This document shows positions 31,634-42,009 of a stretch of 64,000 nt of DNA, one piece after another. The stretch comes from DATMER01 sp035556715. GTDB taxonomy: Bacteria; Acidobacteriota; Thermoanaerobaculia; Multivoradales; UBA5704. The notes beneath the pieces are model-generated. The model saw only the letters and a program-made list of their open reading frames with translations. It had not been told where the DNA came from and made no database searches. How positions within the stretch are numbered: position 1 is the first letter of the stretch; every line of letters begins with the position of its first letter. The DNA lies in NCBI GenBank assembly GCA_035556715.1, contig DATMER010000086.1, forward strand, positions 26,298-90,297, given 5' to 3'. Made by a program: the position numbers and the translations under genes.

Positions 31634-34600
31634 TGCGCTCGGACGTCCTCGAAGAGGTCTACGCGTTTCCCGCGTCGTTTTCCCAGGAGCGGCTCTGGTT
31701 CCTGGCGCAGATTCAGCCCGCAAGCCCGGTCTATAACATCCCCGCCGTGACGCGGCTGGAGGGGGCGTTTGACCTGCCGACGCTGGAGCGCGCCCTGGCG
31801 GAAATCCTGCGCCGCCATGAAGTGTTGCGGACCCGCTTTGCCGCGCGGGACGGTCAGCCGCTGCAACTGGTCTCGCCGGACGGCGTGGTCCCGTTGCGCT
31901 TCGTGGATCTGAGGGACCGGTCGCGGAGCGCCGCCGCGGCCGAGGCCCGGCGCCTGCTCGAGCTGGAGGCGCGCCGCCCGTTCGACCTGTCACGGGGGCC
32001 GCTGGTGCGCGCCTGCGTCCTCCGGCTCGCGGAGGAGGAGACGGTGCTCGGCGTGGTGATGCACCACATCGTCTCGGACGGCTGGTCGATGCGGGTGTTC
32101 TTCCAGGAGCTGTCGGCGCTGGTCGAGGCGTTCGGCCGGGGCCGCCCCTCGCCGCTGCCAGAGCTGCCGATCCAATACGCCGACTATGCCTGCTGGCAGC
32201 GCGAGCAGCTCCAGGGCGAACGCCTGGAAGAGCTGCTGGGCTACTGGCGGTCCCGTCTCGGCGGAGCGCCCGAGCTGCTCGCCCTGCCGACGGATCGGCC
32301 GCGGCCAGCCGTGGAGAGACACCGCGGAGGGCTGGTGTTCTTCCGCCTGGACGCAGCCTTGACGGAAGCGCTCGAGGCGCTGGGGCGCGAGCGCGGAGCC
32401 ACGCCGTTCATGACGCTGCTGGCGGGCTTCCTGGCGCTGCTTCACCGCTTCACCGCGGAGGACGACCTGGTGGTGGGCACGCCCGTGGCAAACCGCACGC
32501 GTCCCGAGGTGGAGGGGCTGGTCGGGTTCTTCGTCAATACGCTGGCTCTGCGCACCGACCTGTCGGGCCCGGTCCGGTTCGGCGGACTGGTGGAGCGCGT
32601 GCGCGATGAGGTTCTGGGCGCTCTCGCCCATCAGGATCTCCCGTTCGAGAAGCTGGTCGGGGAGCTCCAGTCCTCGCGCAGCCTCGGCCACAACCCTCTA
32701 TTCCAGGTGATGTTCGCGCTGCAGACCGCGGAGGAGGCCGCGCCCGGCGCTGCCGCTGGGGCCGGCGAGCCGGAGTGGGGCACGGGGACGGCGAAGTTCG
32801 ACCTCTCGCTGATCCTGGCCGAGGCGCCGGAGGGGATCGCGGGGGCTTGGGAATTCAGCGCTGACCTGTTCGATCCCGCCACCCTCGACCACCTGTCGCG
32901 CCGTTTCAGGCAGCTCCTCGCGGCGGTGGTGGAGGATCCGGAGCGGCCTCTCTCCGATCTCCAGCTTTTGACCCTCGAGGAGCGGCGGATGCTGGAGAGC
33001 TGGAGCACGCCAGCCCCGGCGCCCGCGCCGGACCGCTGCCTGCACGAGCTGTTCGCGGCGCAGGCGGAGCGGGTGCCGGAGCGCATCGCGGTGGTCCAGG
33101 GCGACCGCTCGGTTACCTACGGAGAGCTGGACCGGATGGCGAACGGGCTCGCCCACCGCCTGCGCAACCGGGGCGTGGGACCCGAAACCGGGGTCGTGCT
33201 GGCGATGGAGCGGTCCCCCGAGGCGGTCGCTGCGATGCTGGCCGCGCTCCAGGCCGGGGGCTTCTTCGTGCCGCTCGATCCGGGCGTGCCTGCCGGTCGC
33301 CTGCGGTACGTCCAGGAGGACGTGAAGGCAGCCGCGGTTGTGACGCGGGCTGATGTAGCCGATTCCTCAGATACCGGCCCGCGGGTGCCGGTGGATCTCT
33401 CTCATCCCGCCTACGCGATCTACACCTCGGGCTCTACGGGCCTTCCGAAGGGGGTGCTGGTCGAGCACGGCACCGTGGTTGGCCACCTCCTGACGGTGAG
33501 CGAGGCCTACGGCCTCTCGGAAGGCGACGTCGTGCTCCAGTTCGCCTCGCTCGGGTTCGATCCGGCCATCGAGCAGATCTTCGCGACCCTGCTCGCGGGT
33601 GCCCGGCTGGTGCTCCGCGACGAGCCGCTCTGGAGCCCGGCCGAGCTCCTGGACCGGATCGTGGCCCATGGGGTCAGCGTATTGAACCTCCCGCCTGCGT
33701 ATTGGCTCGAGCTGGCGCACCTCTGGGCGCACGCGCCGGAGCGTGCGCGCGGCCACCGCCTGCGGCTGGTGCTGATCGGCGGCGAGGCCATGCCACCGGA
33801 AGGGGTGCGCCTCTGGCGGCGGACCCCGGCCGCCGCGGCGCGCCTCCTCAACGCCTATGGCCCGACCGAGGCGACGATCGACGCCACCCTGTTCGAGGTC
33901 ATCAGGGATTTTGACGGCCGCGTCCCCATCGGCCGCTCTCTAGCAGGGCGCACGATGCACGTCCTCGACCGGTACGGCAACCCGGCTCCTCCGGGGGTGC
34001 CTGGCGAGCTGTGCCTCGGCGGCCGGGGCCTGGCGCGCGGCTACCTCGGCCGGCCGGACCTCACCGCCGAAAAGTTCGTCCCCGATCCCTTCGCCGCCGA
34101 GCCCGGGGCCCGCCTGTACCGGACGGGCGATCTGGCCCGTCTCCTCCCGGACGGCAACGCCGACGTTCTGGGCCGGATCGATAACCAGATCAAGCTGCGG
34201 GGATTCCGCGTCGAGCCGGGGGAGATTGAGGCCGCGCTAGCTCGCCACCCCGGCGTCCGGCATGCGCTGGTCGTGGCGGTCGCCGCCGAGGATGGCGGCG
34301 TGGAGCTCGCTGCTTATGTGGTGGCCGCAGCGGAGGCGCTTCCCGATCCGGATGAGCTGCGCCGGCTCGTGGCCTCGTCCTTGCCAGCGTACATGGTGCC
34401 GCGGGCGTTCGTCCGGCTGGACGCGATGCCGACGAAGAACGGCAAGGTCGACCGCCGCGCATTGCCATCAGTATCGCTGATAACGCCGATACGGTCAGAC
34501 GAGGCGCCGGCGACCGGCACGGAGGAGCGGCTCGCCGCGCTCTGGTGCGAGGTGCTCGGCTGCGAGCGCGCGGACCGCCGCGCGGACCGCAATACCAGCT

Positions 34601-37600
34601 TCTTCGAAGCGGGTGGGCACTCGCTCTCGGCCCTGCGTCTCCTCGCGCGGATCGCCCGCGCGTTCGGCGCGGAGCTGCCGCTGCGGGCTCTCTTCGAGAA
34701 TCCGACTCTCGCCGGGCTGGCCGCCGTCCTCGGCTCGGAGTTGCGGTCGCCGGCCTCCGACATGGGCGAGCCACCGCTCGTCCGGGTGCCGAGGACGGCG
34801 GATCTCCCCCTCTCCTTTGCCCAGGAGCGGCTCTGGTTCCTCTCCAGGCTCGAGCCGGCGAGCCCCCTCTACAACGTGCCCATGCTCCTCCCGCTGACCG
34901 AGCCCCTCGACTTGGCGGCGATCGAGGAGGGGCTGCGTGCCCTGGCGCGGCGCCATGAGGTGCTCCGCACGCGATTTATCGAGCGCGCCGGGCGGCCCGT
35001 GCTGGCCATCGACGCGGAATGGAACGGCACGCTCGACCTTATCGACCTCCCGCACCTCGCGTACCTCGCGGATGCCGAGCCGGTGGCGCGTGTTGCCGCC
35101 GAAGCGGCGCGTCCCTTCGACGTGGAGGTCGGACCGCTCTTCCGGGCCGTGCTCTTGCGCCCGGCGGGCCGCAGCCCGCAGCTCCTGCTCACCCTGCACC
35201 ACGTGGTGACCGACGCCTGGTCGGCCGAGATCCTTGTCCGCGAGCTGGGGGAGCTGGTCGAGGCCGCGCGCACCGGGCGCTCGCCCCGGCTGCCGGATCT
35301 GCCGGTGCAGTACGCGGACTTCGCCGTCTGGCAGCGGGCGCTGCTCTCCGGCGAGCGCCTGGAGCGCCTCACCGGCTTCTGGAGCCGCGAGCTCGCCGGC
35401 GCACCGCAGGTCCTGGAGCTGCCGGCGGACCGGCCCCGCCCGGCCGTCCCCACCTACCGGGGCGGCGCGCTCTCCTTCCCGGTCGGCGACGCGGCCGCGC
35501 AGGGGGTCCGCGAGCTCGCCCGGGCCGGGGAGGCGACCGAGTTCATGGTGCTGCTCGCGATCTTCCAGGCGCTCCTGCTGCGCCTCACTGCGCAGGAGGA
35601 CCTGGTGGTGGGCGTCCCCCTGGCCAACCGTCCCCGTGTCGAGCTGGAGGGGTTGATCGGCTTCTTCTCCAACACGCTGGTGCTGCGGACGAGCTTGGCG
35701 GGGTCGCCCTCCCTGCGCGAGCTGGTGGGACGGGTCCGCCGCACCGCCCTCGATGCCTTCGCGCACCAGGAGCTCCCCTTCGAGCGGCTCGTGGAAGAGC
35801 TGCAGCCAGAGCGCCGGTTGGGGATCAACCCGCTCTTCCAGGTGCTTTTCTCGCTGCAGAAGGGGGTGCTGTCCACAGGCAGCGCCACGGCATCGCCACC
35901 GGAGACGGGCACTGCCGCCGCGGGCACCGGCACGGCGAAGTTCGACCTGTCGCTGTTCCTGATCGATCACGGCCCGGCGCTGAGCGGCGCCGTCGAGTAC
36001 GCGAGCGATCTCTTCGATGACGCCACGGTGCTGCGGCTCATCGGTCATTTCACCACGCTCCTCGAGGAGCTGGTGCGCGATCCGGACCGCGCAATCGACG
36101 GGGTTCCGCTCCTCACCGGGCCGGAGCGGCGCCAGCTCGTCGCCTGGAACCTGCGGCCCGTGCCGCCGCTCGAGGAGGCGGGGCTGGATGTGCTCTTCGC
36201 TCGCCAGGCCGCGGCGACCCCCGAAGCCGTGGCGCTGGTGGGGGCGGGCGGCGAGCGCCTCACCTACGATGAGCTCGCGCGCGCCTCCTCCTCGCTGGCC
36301 ACAAGGCTGCGGCGGCTCGGGGTCGGGCCCGACGTGCGCGTGGGGATCTGCCTCGGGCGCTCACCACGGATGGCGGTCGCGGTCCTGGCGACGCTCCAGG
36401 CCGGCGGCGCCTGCGTGCCGCTCGACCCCTCCTTCCCGGCCGAGCGGCTGGCCTTCATGCTGGAGGACTCGGGTGCGGCCCTGGTGCTCGTGGAGCGGGC
36501 CACGGCCGGCCGCCTGCCGGAGGGCGGGCCGCGGCGGCTCGGGCTCGATGGGCTCGATGGGGAGACCTCTCCCGAGGACGGTACGGAGGTGGAGATGCCG
36601 GCGGCACTGCCCCTGGACCGCCTCGTCTACGTCCTCTACACCTCGGGGTCCACCGGCCGGCCCAAGGGCGTGGCGATGCCGCACCGTCCGGTGGCGAACC
36701 TGCTGACCTGGCAGCTCGGCGCGTCCGAGCCGGCAGGCCCGGCGGCGACCCTGCAGTTCTCCTCGCCGAGCTTCGACGTCTCCTACCAGGAGCTGTTCCT
36801 GACCTGGCTCTCCGGCGGGACGCTGGTGCTGCCGTCAGAGGAGGCTCGGCTCGATCCGGCCGCCCTGCTGCGGCTCCTCGCGGCCGAGCGGATCGAGCGG
36901 CTCTTCCTACCCTTCGTGGCGCTGCGCCAGCTTGCCGACGCGGCGGCCGGTCACACCGTGGAGGATCTGGCTCTGCGCGAGGTGATCACGGCTGGCGAGG
37001 CGCTCCAGATCACTCCGGCCGTGGCCGGCCTCTTCGCGCGTCTGCCCGGCTGCCGCCTGCGCAATCAGTACGGACCGACGGAAAACCACGTGGTCACCGA
37101 TCTGACGCTCGCGGGCGACCCGGCCGGCTGGGACCCCCTGCCGACGATCGGCCGGCCGATCCCGGGGGCGCGGATCTGGGCCCTCGACGACCGCGGGGAT
37201 CTCCTCCCCGTCGGCATTCCCGGCGGCCTCTATATCGGCGGCATCGCCCTGGCGCGCGGCTATCTCGGCCGCCCGGACCTCACCGCCGAGCGCTTCCTGC
37301 CGGACCCATGGAGCCCCGAGCCCGGCGCGCGCATGTACCAGACCGGCGATGTCGGACGCTATCTCCCCACGGGCGAGATCCAGTTCCTCGGGCGCTCGGA
37401 CTTCCAGCTGAAGATCCGCGGCTACCGGGTGGAGGTGGGGGAGGTCGAGGCCGTCCTCTCGCGGGCTCCGGGTGTGGCGCAGGCCGTGGTGACGGCCGGG
37501 CGCGACGCCTCGGGCTCCGCGCGGCTCGTGGCCTACGTGGTCACGGCAGAGGGGGCGCCGCCGGACGCCGGAGTGCTGGAGCGGCACGCGCGGGAGCACC

Positions 37601-38082
37601 TGCCTGATTACATGGTGCCGTCCCGGTTCGTCCGGCTCGCCACCCTGCCGAAGACGGCCACGGGCAAGGTGGACCGCCGCGCGCTTCCCGAGCCCGCCGG
37701 GCCGGACGACTCCGGAGAGTGTCCGCACCCGCCTCCGCACCCAGGCACCGATCGCGAGCTGGCGAGGATCTTCGGAGAGGTGCTCGGCCGGACCGGGGTG
37801 GGCGCGGACGACGACTTCTTCCGGCTCGGCGGGCACTCGCTGTTGGCCACGCAGGCCGTCTCCCGCATCCGTGACGCCTTCGGCGTGGACCTCCCCCTGC
37901 GCACGCTTTTCGAGCTCCCCACGCCCGGGCGTCTGACCGCGGCCGTTGCCACGGCGCAGCTCGCCACGGCCGATCCCGCGCAGGTCGACGTCCTCCTAGG
38001 CGAGATCGAGGGCTTGGCGGACGAGGAGGCCGCGGAGCGGCTCGCCGCCCTGGACGAGGCTCACGCGGACCGGGCGGCCTGA
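31633..38082 (+). CDS. Bimodular NRPS (C-A-PCP-C-A-PCP)
   Basis: 2,149 residues from the ATG overlapping the antiporter stop; the frame is open further upstream but that part is antisense-like shadow. C1 residues 10-440 (HHIVSDGW), A1 470-935, PCP1 (AGGHSL, Ser about 997), C2 1053-1496, A2 1520-2020, PCP2 (GGHSLLATQ). No TE, E or docking-type tail, so the chain must pass to another protein. A1 pocket by eye is DPENLGAIDK, no match. A2 is DVQFIAQVVK, close to proline and methylproline codes. C2 has HHVVTDAW: the motif Gly is Ala, while both His and the Asp remain. The first domain is a C, so it needs an upstream acyl donor such as a FAAL-loaded ACP or the monomodular NRPS. It converges with the next gene, overlapping by 22 bp. 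Confidence 0.95.
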   Translation: MRSDVLEEVYAFPASFSQERLWFLAQIQPASPVYNIPAVTRLEGAFDLPTLERALAEILRRHEVLRTRFAARDGQPLQLVSPDGVVPLRFVDLRDRSRSAAAAEARRLLELEARRPFDLSRGPLVRACVLRLAEEETVLGVVMHHIVSDGWSMRVFFQELSALVEAFGRGRPSPLPELPIQYADYACWQREQLQGERLEELLGYWRSRLGGAPELLALPTDRPRPAVERHRGGLVFFRLDAALTEALEALGRERGATPFMTLLAGFLALLHRFTAEDDLVVGTPVANRTRPEVEGLVGFFVNTLALRTDLSGPVRFGGLVERVRDEVLGALAHQDLPFEKLVGELQSSRSLGHNPLFQVMFALQTAEEAAPGAAAGAGEPEWGTGTAKFDLSLILAEAPEGIAGAWEFSADLFDPATLDHLSRRFRQLLAAVVEDPERPLSDLQLLTLEERRMLESWSTPAPAPAPDRCLHELFAAQAERVPERIAVVQGDRSVTYGELDRMANGLAHRLRNRGVGPETGVVLAMERSPEAVAAMLAALQAGGFFVPLDPGVPAGRLRYVQEDVKAAAVVTRADVADSSDTGPRVPVDLSHPAYAIYTSGSTGLPKGVLVEHGTVVGHLLTVSEAYGLSEGDVVLQFASLGFDPAIEQIFATLLAGARLVLRDEPLWSPAELLDRIVAHGVSVLNLPPAYWLELAHLWAHAPERARGHRLRLVLIGGEAMPPEGVRLWRRTPAAAARLLNAYGPTEATIDATLFEVIRDFDGRVPIGRSLAGRTMHVLDRYGNPAPPGVPGELCLGGRGLARGYLGRPDLTAEKFVPDPFAAEPGARLYRTGDLARLLPDGNADVLGRIDNQIKLRGFRVEPGEIEAALARHPGVRHALVVAVAAEDGGVELAAYVVAAAEALPDPDELRRLVASSLPAYMVPRAFVRLDAMPTKNGKVDRRALPSVSLITPIRSDEAPATGTEERLAALWCEVLGCERADRRADRNTSFFEAGGHSLSALRLLARIARAFGAELPLRALFENPTLAGLAAVLGSELRSPASDMGEPPLVRVPRTADLPLSFAQERLWFLSRLEPASPLYNVPMLLPLTEPLDLAAIEEGLRALARRHEVLRTRFIERAGRPVLAIDAEWNGTLDLIDLPHLAYLADAEPVARVAAEAARPFDVEVGPLFRAVLLRPAGRSPQLLLTLHHVVTDAWSAEILVRELGELVEAARTGRSPRLPDLPVQYADFAVWQRALLSGERLERLTGFWSRELAGAPQVLELPADRPRPAVPTYRGGALSFPVGDAAAQGVRELARAGEATEFMVLLAIFQALLLRLTAQEDLVVGVPLANRPRVELEGLIGFFSNTLVLRTSLAGSPSLRELVGRVRRTALDAFAHQELPFERLVEELQPERRLGINPLFQVLFSLQKGVLSTGSATASPPETGTAAAGTGTAKFDLSLFLIDHGPALSGAVEYASDLFDDATVLRLIGHFTTLLEELVRDPDRAIDGVPLLTGPERRQLVAWNLRPVPPLEEAGLDVLFARQAAATPEAVALVGAGGERLTYDELARASSSLATRLRRLGVGPDVRVGICLGRSPRMAVAVLATLQAGGACVPLDPSFPAERLAFMLEDSGAALVLVERATAGRLPEGGPRRLGLDGLDGETSPEDGTEVEMPAALPLDRLVYVLYTSGSTGRPKGVAMPHRPVANLLTWQLGASEPAGPAATLQFSSPSFDVSYQELFLTWLSGGTLVLPSEEARLDPAALLRLLAAERIERLFLPFVALRQLADAAAGHTVEDLALREVITAGEALQITPAVAGLFARLPGCRLRNQYGPTENHVVTDLTLAGDPAGWDPLPTIGRPIPGARIWALDDRGDLLPVGIPGGLYIGGIALARGYLGRPDLTAERFLPDPWSPEPGARMYQTGDVGRYLPTGEIQFLGRSDFQLKIRGYRVEVGEVEAVLSRAPGVAQAVVTAGRDASGSARLVAYVVTAEGAPPDAGVLERHAREHLPDYMVPSRFVRLATLPKTATGKVDRRALPEPAGPDDSGECPHPPPHPGTDRELARIFGEVLGRTGVGADDDFFRLGGHSLLATQAVSRIRDAFGVDLPLRTLFELPTPGRLTAAVATAQLATADPAQVDVLLGEIEGLADEEAAERLAALDEAHADRAA

Positions 38083-41000
38083 TCGGACAGATCCGCTGCT
38101 CGGACGCGAAACTCTTCGCGGGGGCGGCGCGGGATGGCCGCCCGATCCCTGGGAACCGGGACGAGTTGCTCGACGGCCGCGCAATAGGCGGTGAACTCGG
38201 GGTTCTCGAACAGCAGGCGCACCGGTACCTCGGCGCCCAGCGCCTCGCTCAGCCGGCTCGTCACCTGGGTCGCGAGGAGCGAGTGCCCTCCCATCTCGAA
38301 GAAATCGGCCGGGCCGCCGGCCTGCGGCACACGCAGCACGTCCTGCCAGATCCGTGCGACCACCGCGGCCGTCGTGGACGGCTTCAGGGCCGGCTCAGGT
38401 CCGGGATCGGGCAGGGCCTGCGGCGCTGGCAGCGCGCGGCGGTCGAGCTTGCCGTTGACCGTCAAAGGCAGCGCTTCGAGGACCACGCAGGCCGAGGGGA
38501 CCATGTGCGACGGCAGGCGCTCGGCGGCATGGCGGCGGAGCGCCTCGGCACTCAGATGCCGGCCCTCCCCGGGAGCCGCGTAGGCCACGATCCGCTTGTC
38601 GCCCGGCCGGTCCTCGCGCACCACCACGGCGACCTGCGCGACCGCGGGGTGGGAGAGCAGGACGGCCTCGATCTCCCGCGGCTCGATGCGGAAGCCGCGC
38701 AGCTTCACCTGGTCGTCCAAGCGGCGGAGGTACTCTAGCCGGCCGTCAGAACGGTACCGTCCGAGGTCGCCCGTGCGGTAGAGGCGAGCTCCGGGCTCGC
38801 CCGACCACGGATCGGGGACGAAGCGCTCGGCGGTCAGCTCGGGCCGGCCCAGGTAGCCGCGGCCGACCGCCATCCCGCCGAGGGCGATCTCGCCCGGCTC
38901 GCCGGCCGGCACCACGTTGAGATGGAGGTCGAGAACGAAGGCGCGGGTGTTGGGGAGAGGCCTGCCGACGACCGGCGGACGCGCCGTGCCGCTGTAGTCG
39001 CAGAAGGTCGCCCACACGGTGGTCTCCGTCGGGCCGTAGCAGTTGACGAACCGGCGGCCGGGAGCCCAGCGCTCCACCAGGTCTGCCGGGCATGCCTCGC
39101 CGGCCACGAGGATGGTCCGCAGGCCGGGGCCGGGGTCTTCGGGCACCTGGGCCAGCACCGACGGCGGGAACATGCAGGCGGTGATCCGGCGCCCGCGAAG
39201 GAGCCGTACGAGCTCCGGCCCCGGCATCACGTCCTCGCGGGCCGCCAGGCAGAGCGCCGCGCCCGCGCCGTACGCCAGGGCCAGCTCGTACACCGAGGCG
39301 TCGAAGCTCAGCGTCGAGAGCTGCAGGACGCGGTCCTCCGGGGTGCACCGCACGATGTGCCGCTGGGCCGCGATCAGCACGGCCAGCCCACGGTGGGAGA
39401 GCATGGCCCCCTTGGGCCGTCCGGTCGAGCCCGAGGTGTAGATGATGTACGCGAGGTGGTCCGGCGCCAGCGGCACGTCCAGGCTTCCGCCGTCGCCTTC
39501 ACCACCATCCGCGGCGGGATCGCTGCCCACGCACAGCACGTCGGCGCCATGGGCCGGGAGGCGCGGGAGGAGATGCTCCTGCGCCAGGACCACCCGGGTC
39601 TGCGAGTCGGAGAACAGGAAGGCGAGCCGCTCGGCCGGATAGGCCGGGTCGAGGGGAACATAGGCCGCTCCCGCCTTGAGGACCCCTAGCAACGAGGCGA
39701 TCATCTCCGGCGAGCGCTCGAAGAAGAGGCCGACACGGGTCTCGAGCCCGACTCCCCCCGCGTGCAGCCGCCGCGCGATCCGGTTCGCCCAGCGGTTCAG
39801 CTCGGCATAGGTGAGCACCCGGCCGTCCATCTCCAGCGCCGGCGCCCCGGGGCGTTGCGCGGCGTGCAGCTCGAGCCACTGGTGGAGGGACTGATGGAGG
39901 AAGATGCCGCGATCGGCGAGCGCGCCTCCCTCGCTCCAGCCCAGGATCGTGGCCCGTTCGCCGTCAGACAGCGGGCGCAGCCGCGACACGGGCCGGTCGG
40001 GGTCCTCCAGGGCAGCCTCGGTCAAAGCGCGGAGCTGCGCCGCGAGCTGGCGCGCCGTCTCCTCGTCGAACAGGTCGGTATCGTGCTCCAGCCCCCCTTC
40101 CAGGCCGTCCGCCGTCTCGGTCAGGGCGACGGTCAGGTCAAACTTCGCCGTGCCCTGGATAGCGCCGACTGCGCCAGATGCCGGGGCTCCTCCCTGTTGC
40201 TGGAGACCCGCGGCGGCCGGCGTGTTCTGGAGCGCGAGCATGACCTGGACGAGCGGGTTGTAGCTCAGGCTCCTCTCCGGCTGCAGCTCTTCTACCAATT
40301 TCTCGAAGGGCAGCTCCTGGTGGGCGAAGGCGGCGAGCGTCACCTCGCGGACGTGCGCCACGAGGGCGCGGAAGCCCGGGTCGCCGGCGAGGTCGATCCG
40401 CAGCGGGAGCGTGTTGATGAAGCAGCCGATCAGTGGCTCGATCTCGGGCCGCGTCCGGCCGGCCACGGGCGTGCCCACGGCCAGGTCCTGCTGTCCCGAG
40501 CGGCGGGAGAGCAGGACGGCGAAGGCGGCGAGGAGGACCATGAAGAGCGTGGCCCCCTCGCCCGCGGCGAAGGCCCGCAGCGTCGCCGCCAGCTCCGGCG
40601 GGAAGGAGAAGGGGAGCGTGGCCCCGCGGAACGACTGCACCGGCGGCCGCGGCCGGTCGGTAGGCAGCTCGAGGAGCGGCGGAGCCCCGCGGAGCGCCTC
40701 CGTCCAGTAGCCGAGGAGGCGTTCCAGCCGCTCGCCGGCCAGGCTCGCCCTCTGCCAGAGGGCGAAGTCGGGGTACTGGATCGGCAGCGTCGGCAGGGCG
40801 GGTGCCCGCCCCTGGGAAAACGCGTCGTAGAGCGCGGCCAGCTCGCCCTGGAGGATGCCCAGGGACCAGCCGTCGGCGACGATGTGGTGCATGGAGAGCA
40901 GGAGCAGGTGGTCCGCGTCGCCGATCCGCAGGAGCGAAGCACGGAACAGGGGTCCGTGCGCCAGATGAAACGGCCGCCGGGCCTCCTGCTCGGCGCGCCA

Positions 41001-41426
41001 GGCGGCCTCGCTCTCGCGCCGCGAGCGGAGGAACGAGCGCAGGTCGATCTCCTCGACGGCGACGCGGCCGGCCGGCAGCACCGCCTGGACCGGCCGTCCT
41101 GCCAGGGTGGGGAAGACGGTCCGCAGCGCCTCGTGCCGGCGCACGAGCTCGTCGAGCGAGCGGTGCAGCGCCGTCAGGTCGAGTGGACCCGCGACGCGGA
41201 ACGAGGAGCTGAGGTGATAGGCCGGAATGCCCGGTGAGAGGCGGTCGAGGATCCAGAGGCGCTCCTGGGCAAAAGAGAGGGGGAGGGGGCCGTCGCCGGC
41301 GGGACGCGGCGGGATGCGCTCCCGGGCGGGCGGCTCCCGGCTGCCCAGGAGGCTGCGGAGCAGCAGCTCCCGCTGCACCGGCGACAGTTTTTCCAGACGA
41401 TCGGCCAGACGGGCGGATGGTTCCAT
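38061..41426 (-). CDS. Monomodular NRPS (C-A-PCP)
   Basis: 1,121 residues from the ATG at 41426 (a TTG at 41438 overlapping the upstream stop is the alternative). The first ~40 residues (ADRLEKLSPVQRELLLRSLL) look like an N-terminal helical lead-in common to stand-alone NRPS proteins. C domain: LPLSFAQERLWILDRL and HHIVADGW. A domain: YTSGSTGRPKG, YGPTETTVW, LTVNGKLDRRALP; pocket by eye DAYMLACVWK, no match. PCP: EMGGHSLLATQ. No release domain. The gene lies 8 bp downstream of the helical unknown gene on the same strand. It could add the first, last or an internal residue relative to the bimodular NRPS; order cannot be told from sequence. Confidence 0.93.
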   Translation of the reverse strand: MEPSARLADRLEKLSPVQRELLLRSLLGSREPPARERIPPRPAGDGPLPLSFAQERLWILDRLSPGIPAYHLSSSFRVAGPLDLTALHRSLDELVRRHEALRTVFPTLAGRPVQAVLPAGRVAVEEIDLRSFLRSRRESEAAWRAEQEARRPFHLAHGPLFRASLLRIGDADHLLLLSMHHIVADGWSLGILQGELAALYDAFSQGRAPALPTLPIQYPDFALWQRASLAGERLERLLGYWTEALRGAPPLLELPTDRPRPPVQSFRGATLPFSFPPELAATLRAFAAGEGATLFMVLLAAFAVLLSRRSGQQDLAVGTPVAGRTRPEIEPLIGCFINTLPLRIDLAGDPGFRALVAHVREVTLAAFAHQELPFEKLVEELQPERSLSYNPLVQVMLALQNTPAAAGLQQQGGAPASGAVGAIQGTAKFDLTVALTETADGLEGGLEHDTDLFDEETARQLAAQLRALTEAALEDPDRPVSRLRPLSDGERATILGWSEGGALADRGIFLHQSLHQWLELHAAQRPGAPALEMDGRVLTYAELNRWANRIARRLHAGGVGLETRVGLFFERSPEMIASLLGVLKAGAAYVPLDPAYPAERLAFLFSDSQTRVVLAQEHLLPRLPAHGADVLCVGSDPAADGGEGDGGSLDVPLAPDHLAYIIYTSGSTGRPKGAMLSHRGLAVLIAAQRHIVRCTPEDRVLQLSTLSFDASVYELALAYGAGAALCLAAREDVMPGPELVRLLRGRRITACMFPPSVLAQVPEDPGPGLRTILVAGEACPADLVERWAPGRRFVNCYGPTETTVWATFCDYSGTARPPVVGRPLPNTRAFVLDLHLNVVPAGEPGEIALGGMAVGRGYLGRPELTAERFVPDPWSGEPGARLYRTGDLGRYRSDGRLEYLRRLDDQVKLRGFRIEPREIEAVLLSHPAVAQVAVVVREDRPGDKRIVAYAAPGEGRHLSAEALRRHAAERLPSHMVPSACVVLEALPLTVNGKLDRRALPAPQALPDPGPEPALKPSTTAAVVARIWQDVLRVPQAGGPADFFEMGGHSLLATQVTSRLSEALGAEVPVRLLFENPEFTAYCAAVEQLVPVPRDRAAIPRRPREEFRVRAADLSDQAARSA

Positions 41427-41434
41427 GCCGCCCG

Positions 41435-41953
41435 TCAAGGCATCGACACGAGCAGGAGCGTCAGTCGCGGATCGACCCCGTAGGAGGGCAGCAGGTTCCA
41501 GTTCCCGATCGTGGACTCGGCCTGCTGCGACGCCGAGATCGCCGTCGCACCGAGCGCCGAGAGGCTGCGCGGATCGAGATCGGACGCAAGCTTGCCGAAA
41601 GCCTTTTTGAACGCTGCCGTGTGCGCGCGAAACGCCTCCTCATACCCGTGCTGCGACTCGTCCCAGGCCCGCTTGATCCCGGCGACGTAACGCTGCCAGG
41701 CTTCCTCCAGGCCCTTGGAATCGGATTTGCGGGCCGCCTCCTGGAGGTACCTGGTGTAGTCCTCGTTCTCGGCCGCGCAGGCCTCGGACGCCTTCGTCCA
41801 GATGTCGGAGAGATCCTGCAGGTAGGCCGCGTAGGCATCCGCGAACGGTTGCAGCGCGGCAAGCTCCGAGGGCAGGGTGGTCTCGGCCCCGTTGCCGGTC
41901 GCCGGTGCTTTCGACGTCTTCGCGGCCTGCTGCGGGTCTGGCTGATCGGCCAT
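41435..41953 (-). CDS. Helical protein of unknown function (phasin-like composition)
   Basis: 172 residues from the ATG at 41953, preceded by AAAGGAGGTGG, a near-perfect SD; an upstream in-frame ATG is less well placed. The N-terminal ~35 residues are Ala/Gly/Pro/Thr-rich and disordered-looking. The rest is long amphipathic helix rich in Ala, Glu, Lys and aromatic residues (AYAAYLQDLSDIWTKASEAC, then EEAWQRYVAGIKRAWDESQ). No signal peptide or TM segment. It is co-transcribed with the monomodular NRPS. Composition and length recall phasins or small scaffold proteins, but I recognise no defining motif. Confidence 0.75.
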   Translation of the reverse strand: MADQPDPQQAAKTSKAPATGNGAETTLPSELAALQPFADAYAAYLQDLSDIWTKASEACAAENEDYTRYLQEAARKSDSKGLEEAWQRYVAGIKRAWDESQHGYEEAFRAHTAAFKKAFGKLASDLDPRSLSALGATAISASQQAESTIGNWNLLPSYGVDPRLTLLLVSMP

Positions 41954-42009
41954 GGCTCCACCTCCTTTGTTACTCAGGTTCTTCATTATACTCGGGACGG
42001 GGGGATGGA

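Noticed and set aside
41905..42009. Upstream extension of the enoyl-CoA hydratase frame
   Set aside because: It runs antisense through the start region of the helical-protein gene and lacks crotonase similarity; the ATG at 42010 fits the family start.
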